11,079 nt of DNA from the NCBI GenBank assembly GCA_031282485.1, contig JAITDQ010000153.1, forward strand, positions 1 through 11,079, in the 5' to 3' direction. A program made the translations under genes and the position numbers. The notes under the pieces were generated by a model. It ran no database searches. It saw only the letters and a list, made by a program, of their open reading frames with translations, and was not told the origin of the DNA. The stretch is from Tannerella sp. GTDB taxonomy: Bacteria > Bacteroidota > Bacteroidia > Bacteroidales > Tannerellaceae. Positions 1 through 7,363 of the stretch are shown here, piece after piece (position 1 is the first letter of the stretch; each line of letters begins with the position of its first letter).

Positions 1-2
1 GA

Positions 3-686
3 CTGTATAACAGCCGTATTGTGAAGTTAATCAACAAAAAGGGACAACTCAAAAGCAGCGTGATTATTGACGAGTTGCCGACAATCTATTTCAGGGGACT
101 GGATAACCTGATAGCCACCGCCCGAAGTAACAAGGTTGCCGTGTGTTTGGGTTTTCAGGACTTTTCGCAACTAAACCGCGACTATGGCGACAAGGAAAGC
201 AAGGTCGTGCAGAACACGGTGGGGAATATCTTCAGTGGTCAGGTAGTAGGTGAATCGGCTAAAACGCTTTCAGAACGTTTCGGAAAAGTGCTGCAAAAAC
301 GCCAGTCCATGACCATCAACCGGAACGATAAATCAACATCCATATCCACGCAACTGGACAGCCTGATTCCGGCAAGCAAAATCAGCAATCTCACGCAGGG
401 CATGTTTGTGGGTTCAGTGTCGGACAACTTCGACGAGCGCATCGAACAGAAGATTTTTCACGCCGAGATTGTAGTCGATAACGCAAACGTCGCATCCGAA
501 ACAAAGGCTTACAAAAAAATCCCCGTCATCGCCGACTTTACGGACGACGCGGGAAACGACACGATGCAGCAGGTTATCGACAACAACTACAATCAAATCA
601 AAGTCGACGTGAAACAGATTGTCACAGAGGAATTGGCCAGAATTGAAAACGACCCTGACTTGCAGCATCTGATAAAAAAGGAATGA
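3..686 (+). CDS. mobC: MobC/TraG-family conjugal coupling ATPase, C-terminal part (5' end outside window)
   Basis: This is the C-terminal portion of a type IV coupling protein, the hexameric inner-membrane ATPase that links the relaxase-DNA complex to the conjugation pore. The frame is open from base 3 with no stop, so the gene starts upstream of the window; the GTG at 21 is internal. A Walker B-like strand VIIDELPT lies near the start of the visible part. It is followed by NLIATARSNKVAVCLGFQDFSQL, here read as the sensor-like TraM-recognition segment (residues such as ARSNK and GFQD). The rest (NTVGNIFSGQVVGESA, then an acidic tail) fits the C-terminal ATPase subdomain of Bacteroidetes MobC/TraG proteins. 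Walker A and the N-terminal membrane segments would lie upstream. It ends with TGA at 684-686, before a hairpin terminator. The assignment to the TraG/TraD family is solid; the name mobC follows the Bacteroides conjugative-transposon convention. Confidence 0.85.
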   Translation: MYNSRIVKLINKKGQLKSSVIIDELPTIYFRGLDNLIATARSNKVAVCLGFQDFSQLNRDYGDKESKVVQNTVGNIFSGQVVGESAKTLSERFGKVLQKRQSMTINRNDKSTSISTQLDSLIPASKISNLTQGMFVGSVSDNFDERIEQKIFHAEIVVDNANVASETKAYKKIPVIADFTDDAGNDTMQQVIDNNYNQIKVDVKQIVTEELARIENDPDLQHLIKKE

Positions 687-718
687 AAGACGGGAAACAC
701 TGACAACAAAATAAATTG

Positions 719-750
719 AGCCGCAGAGACATCCATGCTTTGCGGCTTTA
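719..750 (+). terminator. Hairpin terminator between convergent genes
   Basis: The arms AGCCGCAGAG (719-728) and CTTTGCGGCT (738-747) form a 10-bp stem with one G-T pair and a 9-base loop, followed by TTTA. On the opposite strand the same stem is followed by the U-rich run CAATTTATTTTG. The site lies between the 3' ends of the coupling-protein gene and the response-regulator gene, so it could terminate both transcripts. The T-tract on the plus strand is short, so termination strength is uncertain. Confidence 0.6.
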
Positions 751-801
751 AACCTTTGCCGTATTGTCTATGAGCAGTTGCATTTTGCGCCAAATGTTGA
801 C

Positions 802-1539
802 TTATTTGCCTATCAAATTCCTGTACACCACGGATTGCAGCAGTTCATCTCTCCGATGCCGGGAAAGCGGTAATTCACGGTTGCCGACAAAAATCCGTCC
901 GCCGTTAATGGAATCAATATGGCGGATGTTCACGAGAAACGATTTGTGTATTCTGAAAAAAGCATCCCGGGGAAGCATTTCTTCGAGCGATGTCATTGTT
1001 TGGTGTGCAATCAGCTGCTTATCCTCGAAAATGATTTTGACATAGTTTTCCATGCTTTCCACATACAGAATCCCGTCCCGGTCGATTTTACGAAAACTGT
1101 TATTCTGTTTCACATACAAGAACGGGCTTTGATTTTCCTTTCCCCCGTTTTGCATCGCTTCACTTGCCTGAAACATTTGCTGCGCCTTCAAAGCCGCCCG
1201 GCAGAAACGTTTCAGCGTTATCGGCTTTAACAGATAATCCACGACCTGCAAACGAAAACCTTCCAGCGCATATTCCGAATAAGCCGTCGCCAGTATGGTC
1301 AACGGCGGTTTTTCGAGAGTTTCCAGCATGTCCAAACCTGAAAGGTAAGGCATGTTCACATCCAGAAACAACAGGTCAACAGGATTTGTCTGCAGGAACG
1401 AAACGGCTTCCATAGCGGATGCACAGGTTCCCGCCACGCGAAGGAAGTCCACACTGTCGATTAAATCAACCATTCCTTCCCGTGCTATCGGTTCGTCATC
1501 AACGACCAGACAGCGTAATGTCTTTACGGAATTTTCCAT
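802..1539 (-). CDS. LytTR-family response regulator
   Basis: This is a 245-residue two-component response regulator of the LytR/AlgR class. Residues about 8-125 form the receiver domain: acidic pocket D14-D15 (VVDDEP), phospho-acceptor D60 in LLFLDVNMP, switch threonine T85 in LATAYSEYALEGF, and K105 in DYLLKP. Residues about 140-240 form a LytTR DNA-binding domain, with ILYVESMENYVKI, HQTMTSLEEMLP, FFRIHKSFLVNI and the C-terminal GNRELPLSRHRR. It is the last gene of a minus-strand set, starting 12 bases after the sensor kinase stop, so the two are very likely an obligate pair. LytTR proteins typically bind two direct repeats about two helical turns apart. Such a repeat lies at 3930-3960, upstream of the divergent efflux operon, which is the probable target. 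All receiver residues needed for phosphorylation are present. Confidence 0.93.
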   Translation of the reverse strand: MENSVKTLRCLVVDDEPIAREGMVDLIDSVDFLRVAGTCASAMEAVSFLQTNPVDLLFLDVNMPYLSGLDMLETLEKPPLTILATAYSEYALEGFRLQVVDYLLKPITLKRFCRAALKAQQMFQASEAMQNGGKENQSPFLYVKQNNSFRKIDRDGILYVESMENYVKIIFEDKQLIAHQTMTSLEEMLPRDAFFRIHKSFLVNIRHIDSINGGRIFVGNRELPLSRHRRDELLQSVVYRNLIGK

Positions 1540-1551
1540 TTTGCTTTCTTT

Positions 1552-2598
1552 TTATAACGTAACAATAAGCATTATCTTATATGCCGTACCGGTTTTCCGA
1601 ATCAGCAGTTCGTGTTTTTCGGGATACAGGATTCCCAGACGTTTTCTTACATTTTCCAGTCCGATACCCGAAGATTTTTTATACGGAACGGCTTCGCCCG
1701 ATTTGGAATTTTCGACTGCCAATCGAAGCGTATTGCCTTTCTGATTGAGCATGATGTTCACGTATCCGGCTTCGGAAGGCATACGGGAAACATGCTTGAA
1801 TGCGTTTTCCACGAACGGAATCAGTAACAGCGGGCTGATTTCTTTTCGTCCGTTTTCGACGTTCCACGTACAGTCAACCTTTAATTCGCTACCCCAACGC
1901 ATTCTTTCGACCTCGACCACATCTTTCAGGTAATCGACTTCCTTTTCCAGCGAAACGGTTTCCCTGTTACACTCATATAACTGATAACGCAATACATCGG
2001 AATATCGAAGCAAAAGTTCATCGGCGGTATTCACATTTTTTTTCATCAGGATATGGATATGATTCAGCACATTGAACATCAAATGCGGATTGATTTGGGC
2101 GCGTAAAAGGTGAAGTTCGTCTTCCAGGTGCGCCTGCTGCAACCTGGCATGTTCCTGTTGCATTTTATAATGCACCTCAAAGAAACGTATTGCACAAAAT
2201 ATCAGGTTCGCAGCGAAAGCCGATAATATATTCCCTAAAAATTCCACATGCAGAGGTCTTGCCATACCGGAAAATATTGCTGAAGCAGGAAAAATTCCAT
2301 TTTTTTCAAGCCGGACAAATCCATTGGTAAGGCACGCATAGAAAAAGGCTAATGCCGGGACAAACAGTAAAAAATAGAGAATAAACCGGTTCATCCTGTT
2401 TCCTTTCAGCGATTTCGGCAGCATGAATTTACTCAAATACGAAGTTACGGGAAATGTTATCAGAAAAAAGAGTGCGACGAATAAAATTGATTCGCGAAAC
2501 GGACATACATTGACGAATTGGGAATAAACCGTCAATATCAGTGTAACCCAGACCAAAGCGATAAACCACCTGTAATATTTAAAAATTGAATCTCTCAT
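1552..2598 (-). CDS. LytS/YehU-type sensor histidine kinase
   Basis: This is a 348-residue membrane sensor kinase of the His_kinase (PF06580) plus HATPase_c type. Four hydrophobic segments (about residues 11-28, 36-57, 71-92 and 120-140) form the membrane part, leaving little extracellular domain. That suggests sensing within or at the membrane. A short coiled linker (144-165) leads to the H-box QINPHLMFNVLNHI, with the phospho-histidine at H172. The N-box is LLLIPFVENAFKHV (about 258-270) and the G-box is SSGIGLENVRKRL (309-321). The canonical PHFLFN is PHLMFN here, which is conservative. It starts 11 bases after the upstream ATPase gene stop and ends 12 bases before the response regulator, so all three are probably co-transcribed. 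It should phosphorylate D60 of the neighbouring LytTR regulator. The signal is unknown; the efflux operon next door suggests a compound acting at the envelope. Confidence 0.92.
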   Translation of the reverse strand: MRDSIFKYYRWFIALVWVTLILTVYSQFVNVCPFRESILFVALFFLITFPVTSYLSKFMLPKSLKGNRMNRFILYFLLFVPALAFFYACLTNGFVRLEKNGIFPASAIFSGMARPLHVEFLGNILSAFAANLIFCAIRFFEVHYKMQQEHARLQQAHLEDELHLLRAQINPHLMFNVLNHIHILMKKNVNTADELLLRYSDVLRYQLYECNRETVSLEKEVDYLKDVVEVERMRWGSELKVDCTWNVENGRKEISPLLLIPFVENAFKHVSRMPSEAGYVNIMLNQKGNTLRLAVENSKSGEAVPYKKSSGIGLENVRKRLGILYPEKHELLIRKTGTAYKIMLIVTL

Positions 2599-2609
2599 GA
2601 CAATCCGTT

Positions 2610-3839
2610 TTAAAAAGACCGTTTCATTAAAAAATCCTTCAAATGCAACTGTATGATACCGCTGTAACTGCCAGCGCCGTATTCGTCCATGTTCACTACA
2701 TATTTGGGATAATTGTCATTTATTTTCAGCAGGTTGCCAAATTCGCGCCGAACAGTATTTTCGTCATACAGCATGTAACAGACCTGAACATACACCGTTT
2801 GCCCGTCTTTTTCGGCTACAAAATCTATTTCGGTCGATGCCTGTTGCCCCACGTATACTTTGTATCCCAACCGAACCAAATGCAGACAGACGGCATTTTC
2901 CATTACCTTGTAAATATCTTTCCGGGCATTGAATCCGTGAATGCAGTTACGCAAACCCAAGTCTTCAAAGTAGTATTTTTCGCCTGTTTCAAATATTTTC
3001 AGACCCGAAATGTCATACCGTCGTATCTTGTGTACAAAGTAAGCGTTGGAAAGCGGTTTCAGATAATTCAATACGGCCTGTGCGGAAACGGATGCATGTT
3101 GCGATTTCAAATATTTGGCAATGTTACCTGCCGAAAAAAGGTTGCCGACATTATCGGCCAGAAATTCCACCAGGTTTTCAAGGAATGTTACGTTGCGGAT
3201 ATTCTCGCGTCCCACTACGTCTTTCAACAGAATGGTAGAATAGACATTACGCAAATATTCAAATGCCGCAAATTCTTCCGTCCCGATGACGTGCATATAA
3301 GGCATCCCGCCAATGGTAAGATATTTATTGAGTGTCTGAACCGAATTCTCCAGCGACATAAAACGCATAAACTCCTCGTATCCCAACGAATGGACTTTGA
3401 ACTCAATGTATCGCCCGGCTAAAAAGGTTGCCAGTTCTCCCGACAGCATATTGGCGTTGCTTCCGCTACAAAATATATCGCAGCAGTTTTCGGCCAGCAG
3501 ACTTCTCAATGTTTTTTCAAAATCCCTGATTTCCTGTATTTCATCAACAAAAAGATAATTTTTCGCATCCGGTTTCAGCAAATCCTTTACGTACCGGTAG
3601 AATATTCCGTCATCCGTAATATGCTGATGAGGTTGCAGCTCTTTACTGATGTAAATGATATTTGCCGAAGGGTTAGCTTCCCGTATATCCTTTATGAGTT
3701 GAAAAAGGATATAACTTTTACCCACGCGCCGTTGCCCCGTAACGACTTTGATAATTTCCCTGTCGATAAACGGCTTTATTTTTTCCATGTATAACGGACG
3801 CGGAATAAATGTCCTTGCCTTTAAAATTTCGTCTATCAT
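2610..3839 (-). CDS. AAA ATPase with C-terminal DUF4143 domain (AAA_14 family)
   Basis: This is a 409-residue ATPase of the archaeal/bacterial AAA_14 plus DUF4143 family, whose cellular role is generally unknown. From the chosen start, the family N-terminus RTFIPRPLYMEKIKPFID leads into Walker A GQRRVGKS (35-42), Walker B NYLFVDEIQE (94-103), and a sensor-like CSGSNANML (124-132). The middle has GGMPYMHV and LLKDVVGRENIRN. The C-terminal part, with EIDFVAEKDG followed by VYVQV, resembles the PD-(D/E)XK-like core seen in this family. I start at 3839 (MIDEILKAR) rather than at the in-frame ATG 42 bases upstream. Relatives begin close to this point, and a TATCTTTG promoter element on the minus strand lies between the two, which would leave the upstream ATG untranscribed. 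It is the first gene of the minus-strand set, followed 11 bases later by the sensor kinase. Whether it takes part in signalling or is an independent passenger is not shown. Confidence 0.85.
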   Translation of the reverse strand: MIDEILKARTFIPRPLYMEKIKPFIDREIIKVVTGQRRVGKSYILFQLIKDIREANPSANIIYISKELQPHQHITDDGIFYRYVKDLLKPDAKNYLFVDEIQEIRDFEKTLRSLLAENCCDIFCSGSNANMLSGELATFLAGRYIEFKVHSLGYEEFMRFMSLENSVQTLNKYLTIGGMPYMHVIGTEEFAAFEYLRNVYSTILLKDVVGRENIRNVTFLENLVEFLADNVGNLFSAGNIAKYLKSQHASVSAQAVLNYLKPLSNAYFVHKIRRYDISGLKIFETGEKYYFEDLGLRNCIHGFNARKDIYKVMENAVCLHLVRLGYKVYVGQQASTEIDFVAEKDGQTVYVQVCYMLYDENTVRREFGNLLKINDNYPKYVVNMDEYGAGSYSGIIQLHLKDFLMKRSF

Positions 3840-3855
3840 AATTGAATTGTTTTTG

Positions 3856-3863
3856 CAAAGATA
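3856..3863 (-). promoter_or_regulatory. Bacteroidetes -7 element for the ATPase-kinase-regulator genes
   Basis: On the minus strand the sequence reads TATCTTTG, a perfect match to the Bacteroidetes -7 consensus TAnnTTTG. It ends 16 bases upstream of the ATPase ATG at 3839, implying a short leader. No convincing TTTG -33 element sits at the expected 19-21 base distance; the nearest TTTG is only 9 bases away. The promoter may therefore be weak or assisted. Confidence 0.5.
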
Positions 3864-3929
3864 GCAATTCATCAAATACAATATATAAAATCAGGAAAAA
3901 TATTTATCGAAATTTTCTGCTGACGTTTA

Positions 3930-3960
3930 CCGGTGGTCACCACTACGCTGCCGGTGGTCA
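3930..3960 (+). promoter_or_regulatory. Probable LytTR response-regulator binding site (two direct repeats, 21-base period)
   Basis: The 10-mer CCGGTGGTCA occurs at 3930-3939 and again at 3951-3960, an exact direct repeat with an 11-base spacer. A repeat of about 9-10 bases on the same face of the helix with a 21-22 base period is the classic layout of LytTR-domain operators such as those of AgrA. The downstream copy ends 7 bases before the TTTG of the efflux-operon promoter, the usual position for an activator. The first copy also overlaps a small inverted repeat GTGGTcACCAC (3933-3943). The cognate regulator is probably the LytTR protein at 802-1539; that link is inference from context. Confidence 0.6.
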
Positions 3961-3967
3961 AAAAAAA

Positions 3968-3998
3968 TTTGCGGAGTGCCTGTTCTTCCGGACATTTG
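3968..3998 (+). promoter_or_regulatory. Probable activator-dependent promoter of the efflux operon
   Basis: TTTG at 3968-3971 is followed after 19 bases by GACATTTG at 3991-3998, which matches the Bacteroidetes -33/-7 pattern (TTTG, about 19-21 bases, TAnnTTTG) except for G instead of T at the first -7 position. Transcription would start near 4005, leaving about 33 bases of leader before the ATG at 4038. The imperfect -7 element and the direct repeat just upstream suggest that it depends on an activator. Confidence 0.5.
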
Positions 3999-4037
3999 CC
4001 GCAGAAACAAAAAACAATCAGTATAAATTTTACAATT

Positions 4038-4955
4038 ATGAAATTAATATCAATTTGCTTGGTTACGGCAGGAATCCTTTTCTGCGTGGAAGGGAGTGCA
4101 CAAATATCTTTCAAGACGGAATACATCGGTAATTCAGGCTACCGGTATTTGCCGAGCGGAGACGGGCCGAGTGAAAAAGTCGGCGACAGTAAAGGTTCAG
4201 CCGCCGTTTATCAGGGGATAGCCAACATACCCTTTTATATGAAGAAGAACGAGAACAATCGCCTGACCGCATGGGGTGTGGGGATTGGCGGGGCTTATGC
4301 ATCGCTGGGTAATGAAAACTTCACCAGCGATATAGTTTCCGAAATCATGAATCTGCAACTGGGTATCTTCCATTTAAGGCCACTGAACGACAAATGGTCA
4401 ATGATGGTAAGCATTGGCGCAGGTATTTACGCTCCGTTTACGGAATTTTCCAAAATCAGGTATAAAAATGTACTCGGAAGCGCCGGTGTTGTTTTCATCT
4501 GTCATTTAAACCCCAGCCTGGACCTTGGCGGCGGACTGGCGGTAAACAGTTCATTAGGTTATCCAATGGTGTTTCCCGCTTTATACCTTAACTGGAATTA
4601 CGAAAGCAAATTCAAGGTTAATATTTCATTGGGCGAAGGATTGGAATTGACGGCTGGATACGGTTTCAGCGACTGTTTCAGTCTGTCGCTGGGTGCCGAA
4701 ATGAACGGTCAAATGGCTTTACTGGAAAAAGACGGGAAAGATGTGATGTTTACCCACCAGTATATAGTTGCAGGGCTTCGTCCCGAAATCAAATTCGGCA
4801 AAACGGGCATATCCATGCCTTTTATGGTCGGGATAAACGCCTATCGTCCGGCATACTATAGTGACAGGACTTTGAAAGGAATGTTCGCAATGGACAACGA
4901 TTTTTATTTTTCTGTTTCGCCTTATGCATCCGTCGGTATCCAGTATGGATTCTAA
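4038..4955 (+). CDS. Outer-membrane beta-barrel protein, DUF6268-like
   Basis: This is a 305-residue predicted outer-membrane protein. A Sec signal peptide (MKLISICLVTAGILFCVEGSA, cleavage after about residue 21, before QIS) is followed by alternating amphipathic strands rich in Gly and aromatics, and the chain ends in GIQYGF, the terminal-Phe signature of barrels inserted by BAM. The sequence (YIGNSGYRYL, WGVGIGGAYASL, FHLRPLNDKWS, GYPMVFPALYLNWN) resembles Bacteroidetes proteins annotated as DUF6268 as I recall them; this is from memory. I start at 4038, not at the in-frame GTG at 3933: 4038 begins a clean signal peptide and lies downstream of the predicted promoter, whereas 3933 falls inside the direct repeat. 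It is the first gene of the export operon, 13 bases before the TolC-family gene. Its role may be accessory at the outer membrane, but nothing in the sequence shows a substrate or enzymatic activity. Confidence 0.8.
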   Translation: MKLISICLVTAGILFCVEGSAQISFKTEYIGNSGYRYLPSGDGPSEKVGDSKGSAAVYQGIANIPFYMKKNENNRLTAWGVGIGGAYASLGNENFTSDIVSEIMNLQLGIFHLRPLNDKWSMMVSIGAGIYAPFTEFSKIRYKNVLGSAGVVFICHLNPSLDLGGGLAVNSSLGYPMVFPALYLNWNYESKFKVNISLGEGLELTAGYGFSDCFSLSLGAEMNGQMALLEKDGKDVMFTHQYIVAGLRPEIKFGKTGISMPFMVGINAYRPAYYSDRTLKGMFAMDNDFYFSVSPYASVGIQYGF

Positions 4956-4968
4956 AAAGAATAAAATT

Positions 4969-6267
4969 ATGATACTGGCAGCAAAAAATTTAACATTCTG
5001 TTTCCTGCTATTCCTGTCGTCCAGCCTTTCGGCGCAGCAATGGACGCTCGACAGTTGCCTTGCCTATGCAACGGAACACAATAAAACTCTGCTTTCGCAA
5101 CAGCAAAATCAGTTGACGGCAAGCATTGATAAAAAAACGGCATGGGCGCAATTTGCACCCGAAGTCGAGTTTGTCGCGGGCCTGGACTGTTATTGGCAAA
5201 TCCCGATACAGGCTTTCCCGGCCGAATTGCTTGGCGGGGAAGCGGGAACATTTGTAGCTGTACCGACGGGAACGCCCCTGATGGGGAATTACGGCGTGCA
5301 GGCACGGATGAAACTGGTCGATGCTCAAGTGTGGCAAAATATTAAGCTGTCGGCATTACGGCAGCAGGCCGCGCAAAATGAATTTCAATCATTGCATAGA
5401 TTGTTGTTCCGAAATGTAAACATGGCTTTCCTTGCGGTGCAGCAACAACAGGAAAATTTGGATATTATCCGTAAGCGCTACGATAACTGTGCAGAAATAC
5501 ACAATCTGATTGCACAGCAGTTCGACAGGGGTCTGACGGATAAAATATCGCTCAACCAATCGGAAAGCCTGCTGAAAGAGCGGGAAGAAAACCGTTCCGT
5601 AGCAGAATCCGCTTTACAAAACGCCTTGCTTGATTTGAAATTCTGGATGGGTTACCCGTTGGATTCGGAACTGTCAATCAGTGGGGATAAAATATTTCGT
5701 CCTGTAGAATACACGACATTCCATACCGAACTGTTGCCCGATTATGATGTGCAAAAATCGAAAGTGGATGTGGCAAAACAGCAAAACAAGTTCGCGATTG
5801 CCGGATTATACCCCACACTAAACTTAAAAAGCGGTTACGGACAGTCGGGCTTCGGCGAAAAATCCGGTCAATTCGACTGGTACACTTCGGGCTTCGTCGG
5901 TATAAGTTTAAGTATTCCTGTTTTTTCGCCGACAAAAGCATATTCCGCCAAACGGCAAAAGTATCTGATAAAGCAAGCCGAATATGATTTTTCGGCCTAT
6001 CTGGACGAACAGCAGAAAGAATATTTGCAGAAAACAGTTTTACTGAACGATGCGCTGAAATCCCTGCAAATCCAACAGTATAACGTCAGACTTGCCGAAG
6101 AAAACGAACGGCTAAGCAGGCGGAAAATCGAAAAGGGAATTATTGACATGGTGCAATTCAAACAGATTCAGCAGGATTTGACCCGTTCACAGGAAACGCT
6201 GAACGATTCGCAGATTAAGTATCTGAAACAGTATGTTGAAATACAATATTTACAAAGCAATGAATAG
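4969..6267 (+). CDS. TolC-family outer-membrane efflux protein
   Basis: This is a 432-residue outer-membrane channel of the OEP/TolC family, the exit duct of a tripartite exporter. The signal peptide is MILAAKNLTFCFLLFLSSSLSA, cleaved before QQW. The mature chain opens with the family's WTLDSCLAYATEHNKTLLSQQ-type helix. It shows the internal duplication of the family: long helices rich in Gln/Glu (about 125-230 and 340-430) alternate with beta segments (YPTLNLKSGYGQSG, FVGISLSIPVFSPTKA). I chose ATG 4969, 13 bases after the previous stop, because it begins the signal peptide directly. An in-frame ATG at 4945 would overlap the previous gene and add eight polar residues. The end overlaps the membrane-fusion protein gene by 8 bases (ATGAATAG), a sign of translational coupling. 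Confidence 0.93.
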   Translation: MILAAKNLTFCFLLFLSSSLSAQQWTLDSCLAYATEHNKTLLSQQQNQLTASIDKKTAWAQFAPEVEFVAGLDCYWQIPIQAFPAELLGGEAGTFVAVPTGTPLMGNYGVQARMKLVDAQVWQNIKLSALRQQAAQNEFQSLHRLLFRNVNMAFLAVQQQQENLDIIRKRYDNCAEIHNLIAQQFDRGLTDKISLNQSESLLKEREENRSVAESALQNALLDLKFWMGYPLDSELSISGDKIFRPVEYTTFHTELLPDYDVQKSKVDVAKQQNKFAIAGLYPTLNLKSGYGQSGFGEKSGQFDWYTSGFVGISLSIPVFSPTKAYSAKRQKYLIKQAEYDFSAYLDEQQKEYLQKTVLLNDALKSLQIQQYNVRLAEENERLSRRKIEKGIIDMVQFKQIQQDLTRSQETLNDSQIKYLKQYVEIQYLQSNE

Positions 6268-7363
6268 AATAAAAGACGTAATTGTAATAGCATGTTTTGC
6301 CTGCCTTGCCGCATCCTGCAGTAATACGGGCGAAACCTGCACTGTGGCGGAACAAACGTTCAACGAAGCGGTCTATGCTTCGGGTGAACTGTTTCCCGAA
6401 ACCTGCCATATCCTGAAAAGCGGCGTTCCCGACCGCATCTTAAAGCTGGCGGTAAAGGAAGGCGACAATGTACGGCAGGGCGATGTGCTGGTCGTATTGG
6501 GAACACCTGCCGACAGCGGGCAGATTGCACTGCTGGAAAGTCTGGCGGCTATTGCCAAATCCAACGCACGGGAAAATTCGGCAACGCTTTCCGAAATACG
6601 GCAAAAAATCGCGCTGGCACAGCAACAGTATGAGCATGACGAGCGGAACGCCGGTCGTTACCGTGAATTGTTGAATATCCAGGCCGTTTCGCGGAAAGAA
6701 ACCGAACAATCCGTAATGATTGCCGAAAAAAGCCGTGCCGGCTATAACGGTTTGCAGCAGCAGTATATCGCTCAAAAGAGCCGCTTAGCCAATCAACTGC
6801 TGGAGGCCGAAAACCGTTTGGCCGAAGCCAGGCGGTCGCAGCAGGCAAAAGAACTGACAAGCCCCGTATCGGGACGGATTTACAGCATTAATTTCAAGGA
6901 AGGCGAATTGGCCGCGAGCAACGAAGCGATACTGATGATTGGCTCGCCTGACCGGTACAGGCTGGAACTGTCGGTTGATGAACGGGACATCAATAAAATC
7001 GGATTGGGGCAAAAAGTTTTCTTTGAAACGGATGCTTTTGCAGGGCGACAGTTTGAGGCCGTTGTCGTAAAGATAAACCCCGTGCTCCAAAAAGAAACCC
7101 GTAATTTCAATGTAGAAGCAACGGTTGAAAGCAACGGAATTTTCTACCCGCAATCATCCGTCGAAGCCGGTATCGTTATTAGAGAAAGGGCAAAAGCGTT
7201 GATGATTCCTTCGGATTATCTGCTGCAAGGTGACAGTGTGTTGCTGCAATCTTCCATAAAAGAGGCGCGAAAAATAAAAGTTACCACAGGAATCCGGAAT
7301 GATAACTGCGTCGAAATTATTAACGGACTGAAAACAGGCGATATAATCCTCAAAAAACAATGA
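6260..7363 (+). CDS. Periplasmic membrane-fusion lipoprotein (HlyD/MacA-like adaptor)
   Basis: This is a 367-residue RND/ABC-type adaptor that bridges the ABC permease to the TolC-like channel. It has a lipoprotein signal peptide with lipobox LAASC, the lipidated cysteine being C20, so it is probably membrane-anchored. Two half-lipoyl pieces (about 50-85, KLAVKEGDNVRQGDVLVVLG, and about 198-228, SPVSGRIYSINFKEGELA) flank a long alpha-helical hairpin (about 90-195) rich in Gln/Glu/Arg. A beta-barrel domain with VDERDINKIGLGQKVF and a membrane-proximal domain ending GLKTGDIILKKQ follow. I start at 6260, the ATG that overlaps the TolC stop, because it gives a proper lipoprotein signal; the in-frame ATG at 6233 would put polar residues in front of it. 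Its stop overlaps the permease start as ATGA. Confidence 0.92.
   Translation: MNRIKDVIVIACFACLAASCSNTGETCTVAEQTFNEAVYASGELFPETCHILKSGVPDRILKLAVKEGDNVRQGDVLVVLGTPADSGQIALLESLAAIAKSNARENSATLSEIRQKIALAQQQYEHDERNAGRYRELLNIQAVSRKETEQSVMIAEKSRAGYNGLQQQYIAQKSRLANQLLEAENRLAEARRSQQAKELTSPVSGRIYSINFKEGELAASNEAILMIGSPDRYRLELSVDERDINKIGLGQKVFFETDAFAGRQFEAVVVKINPVLQKETRNFNVEATVESNGIFYPQSSVEAGIVIRERAKALMIPSDYLLQGDSVLLQSSIKEARKIKVTTGIRNDNCVEIINGLKTGDIILKKQ

Noticed and set aside
2643..3422. Long plus-strand ORF (259 codons) opposite the AAA ATPase gene
   Set aside because: It is antisense to a gene with intact Walker motifs, and its translation is Phe/Tyr/Cys-rich with no domain, which is typical of an antisense shadow.
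3840..3881. Upstream ATG at 3881 for the AAA ATPase (14 extra residues, minus strand)
   Set aside because: The TATCTTTG element lies between this ATG and 3839, and family members start near the 3839 methionine.
3970..4003. TGCGG...CCGCA inverted repeat across the efflux promoter
   Set aside because: Only 5 pairs with a 24-base loop; chance is likely.
3933..4037. In-frame GTG start at 3933 extending the barrel protein by 35 residues
   Set aside because: It falls inside the direct repeat and upstream of the predicted promoter, and it would bury the clean signal peptide that begins at 4038.
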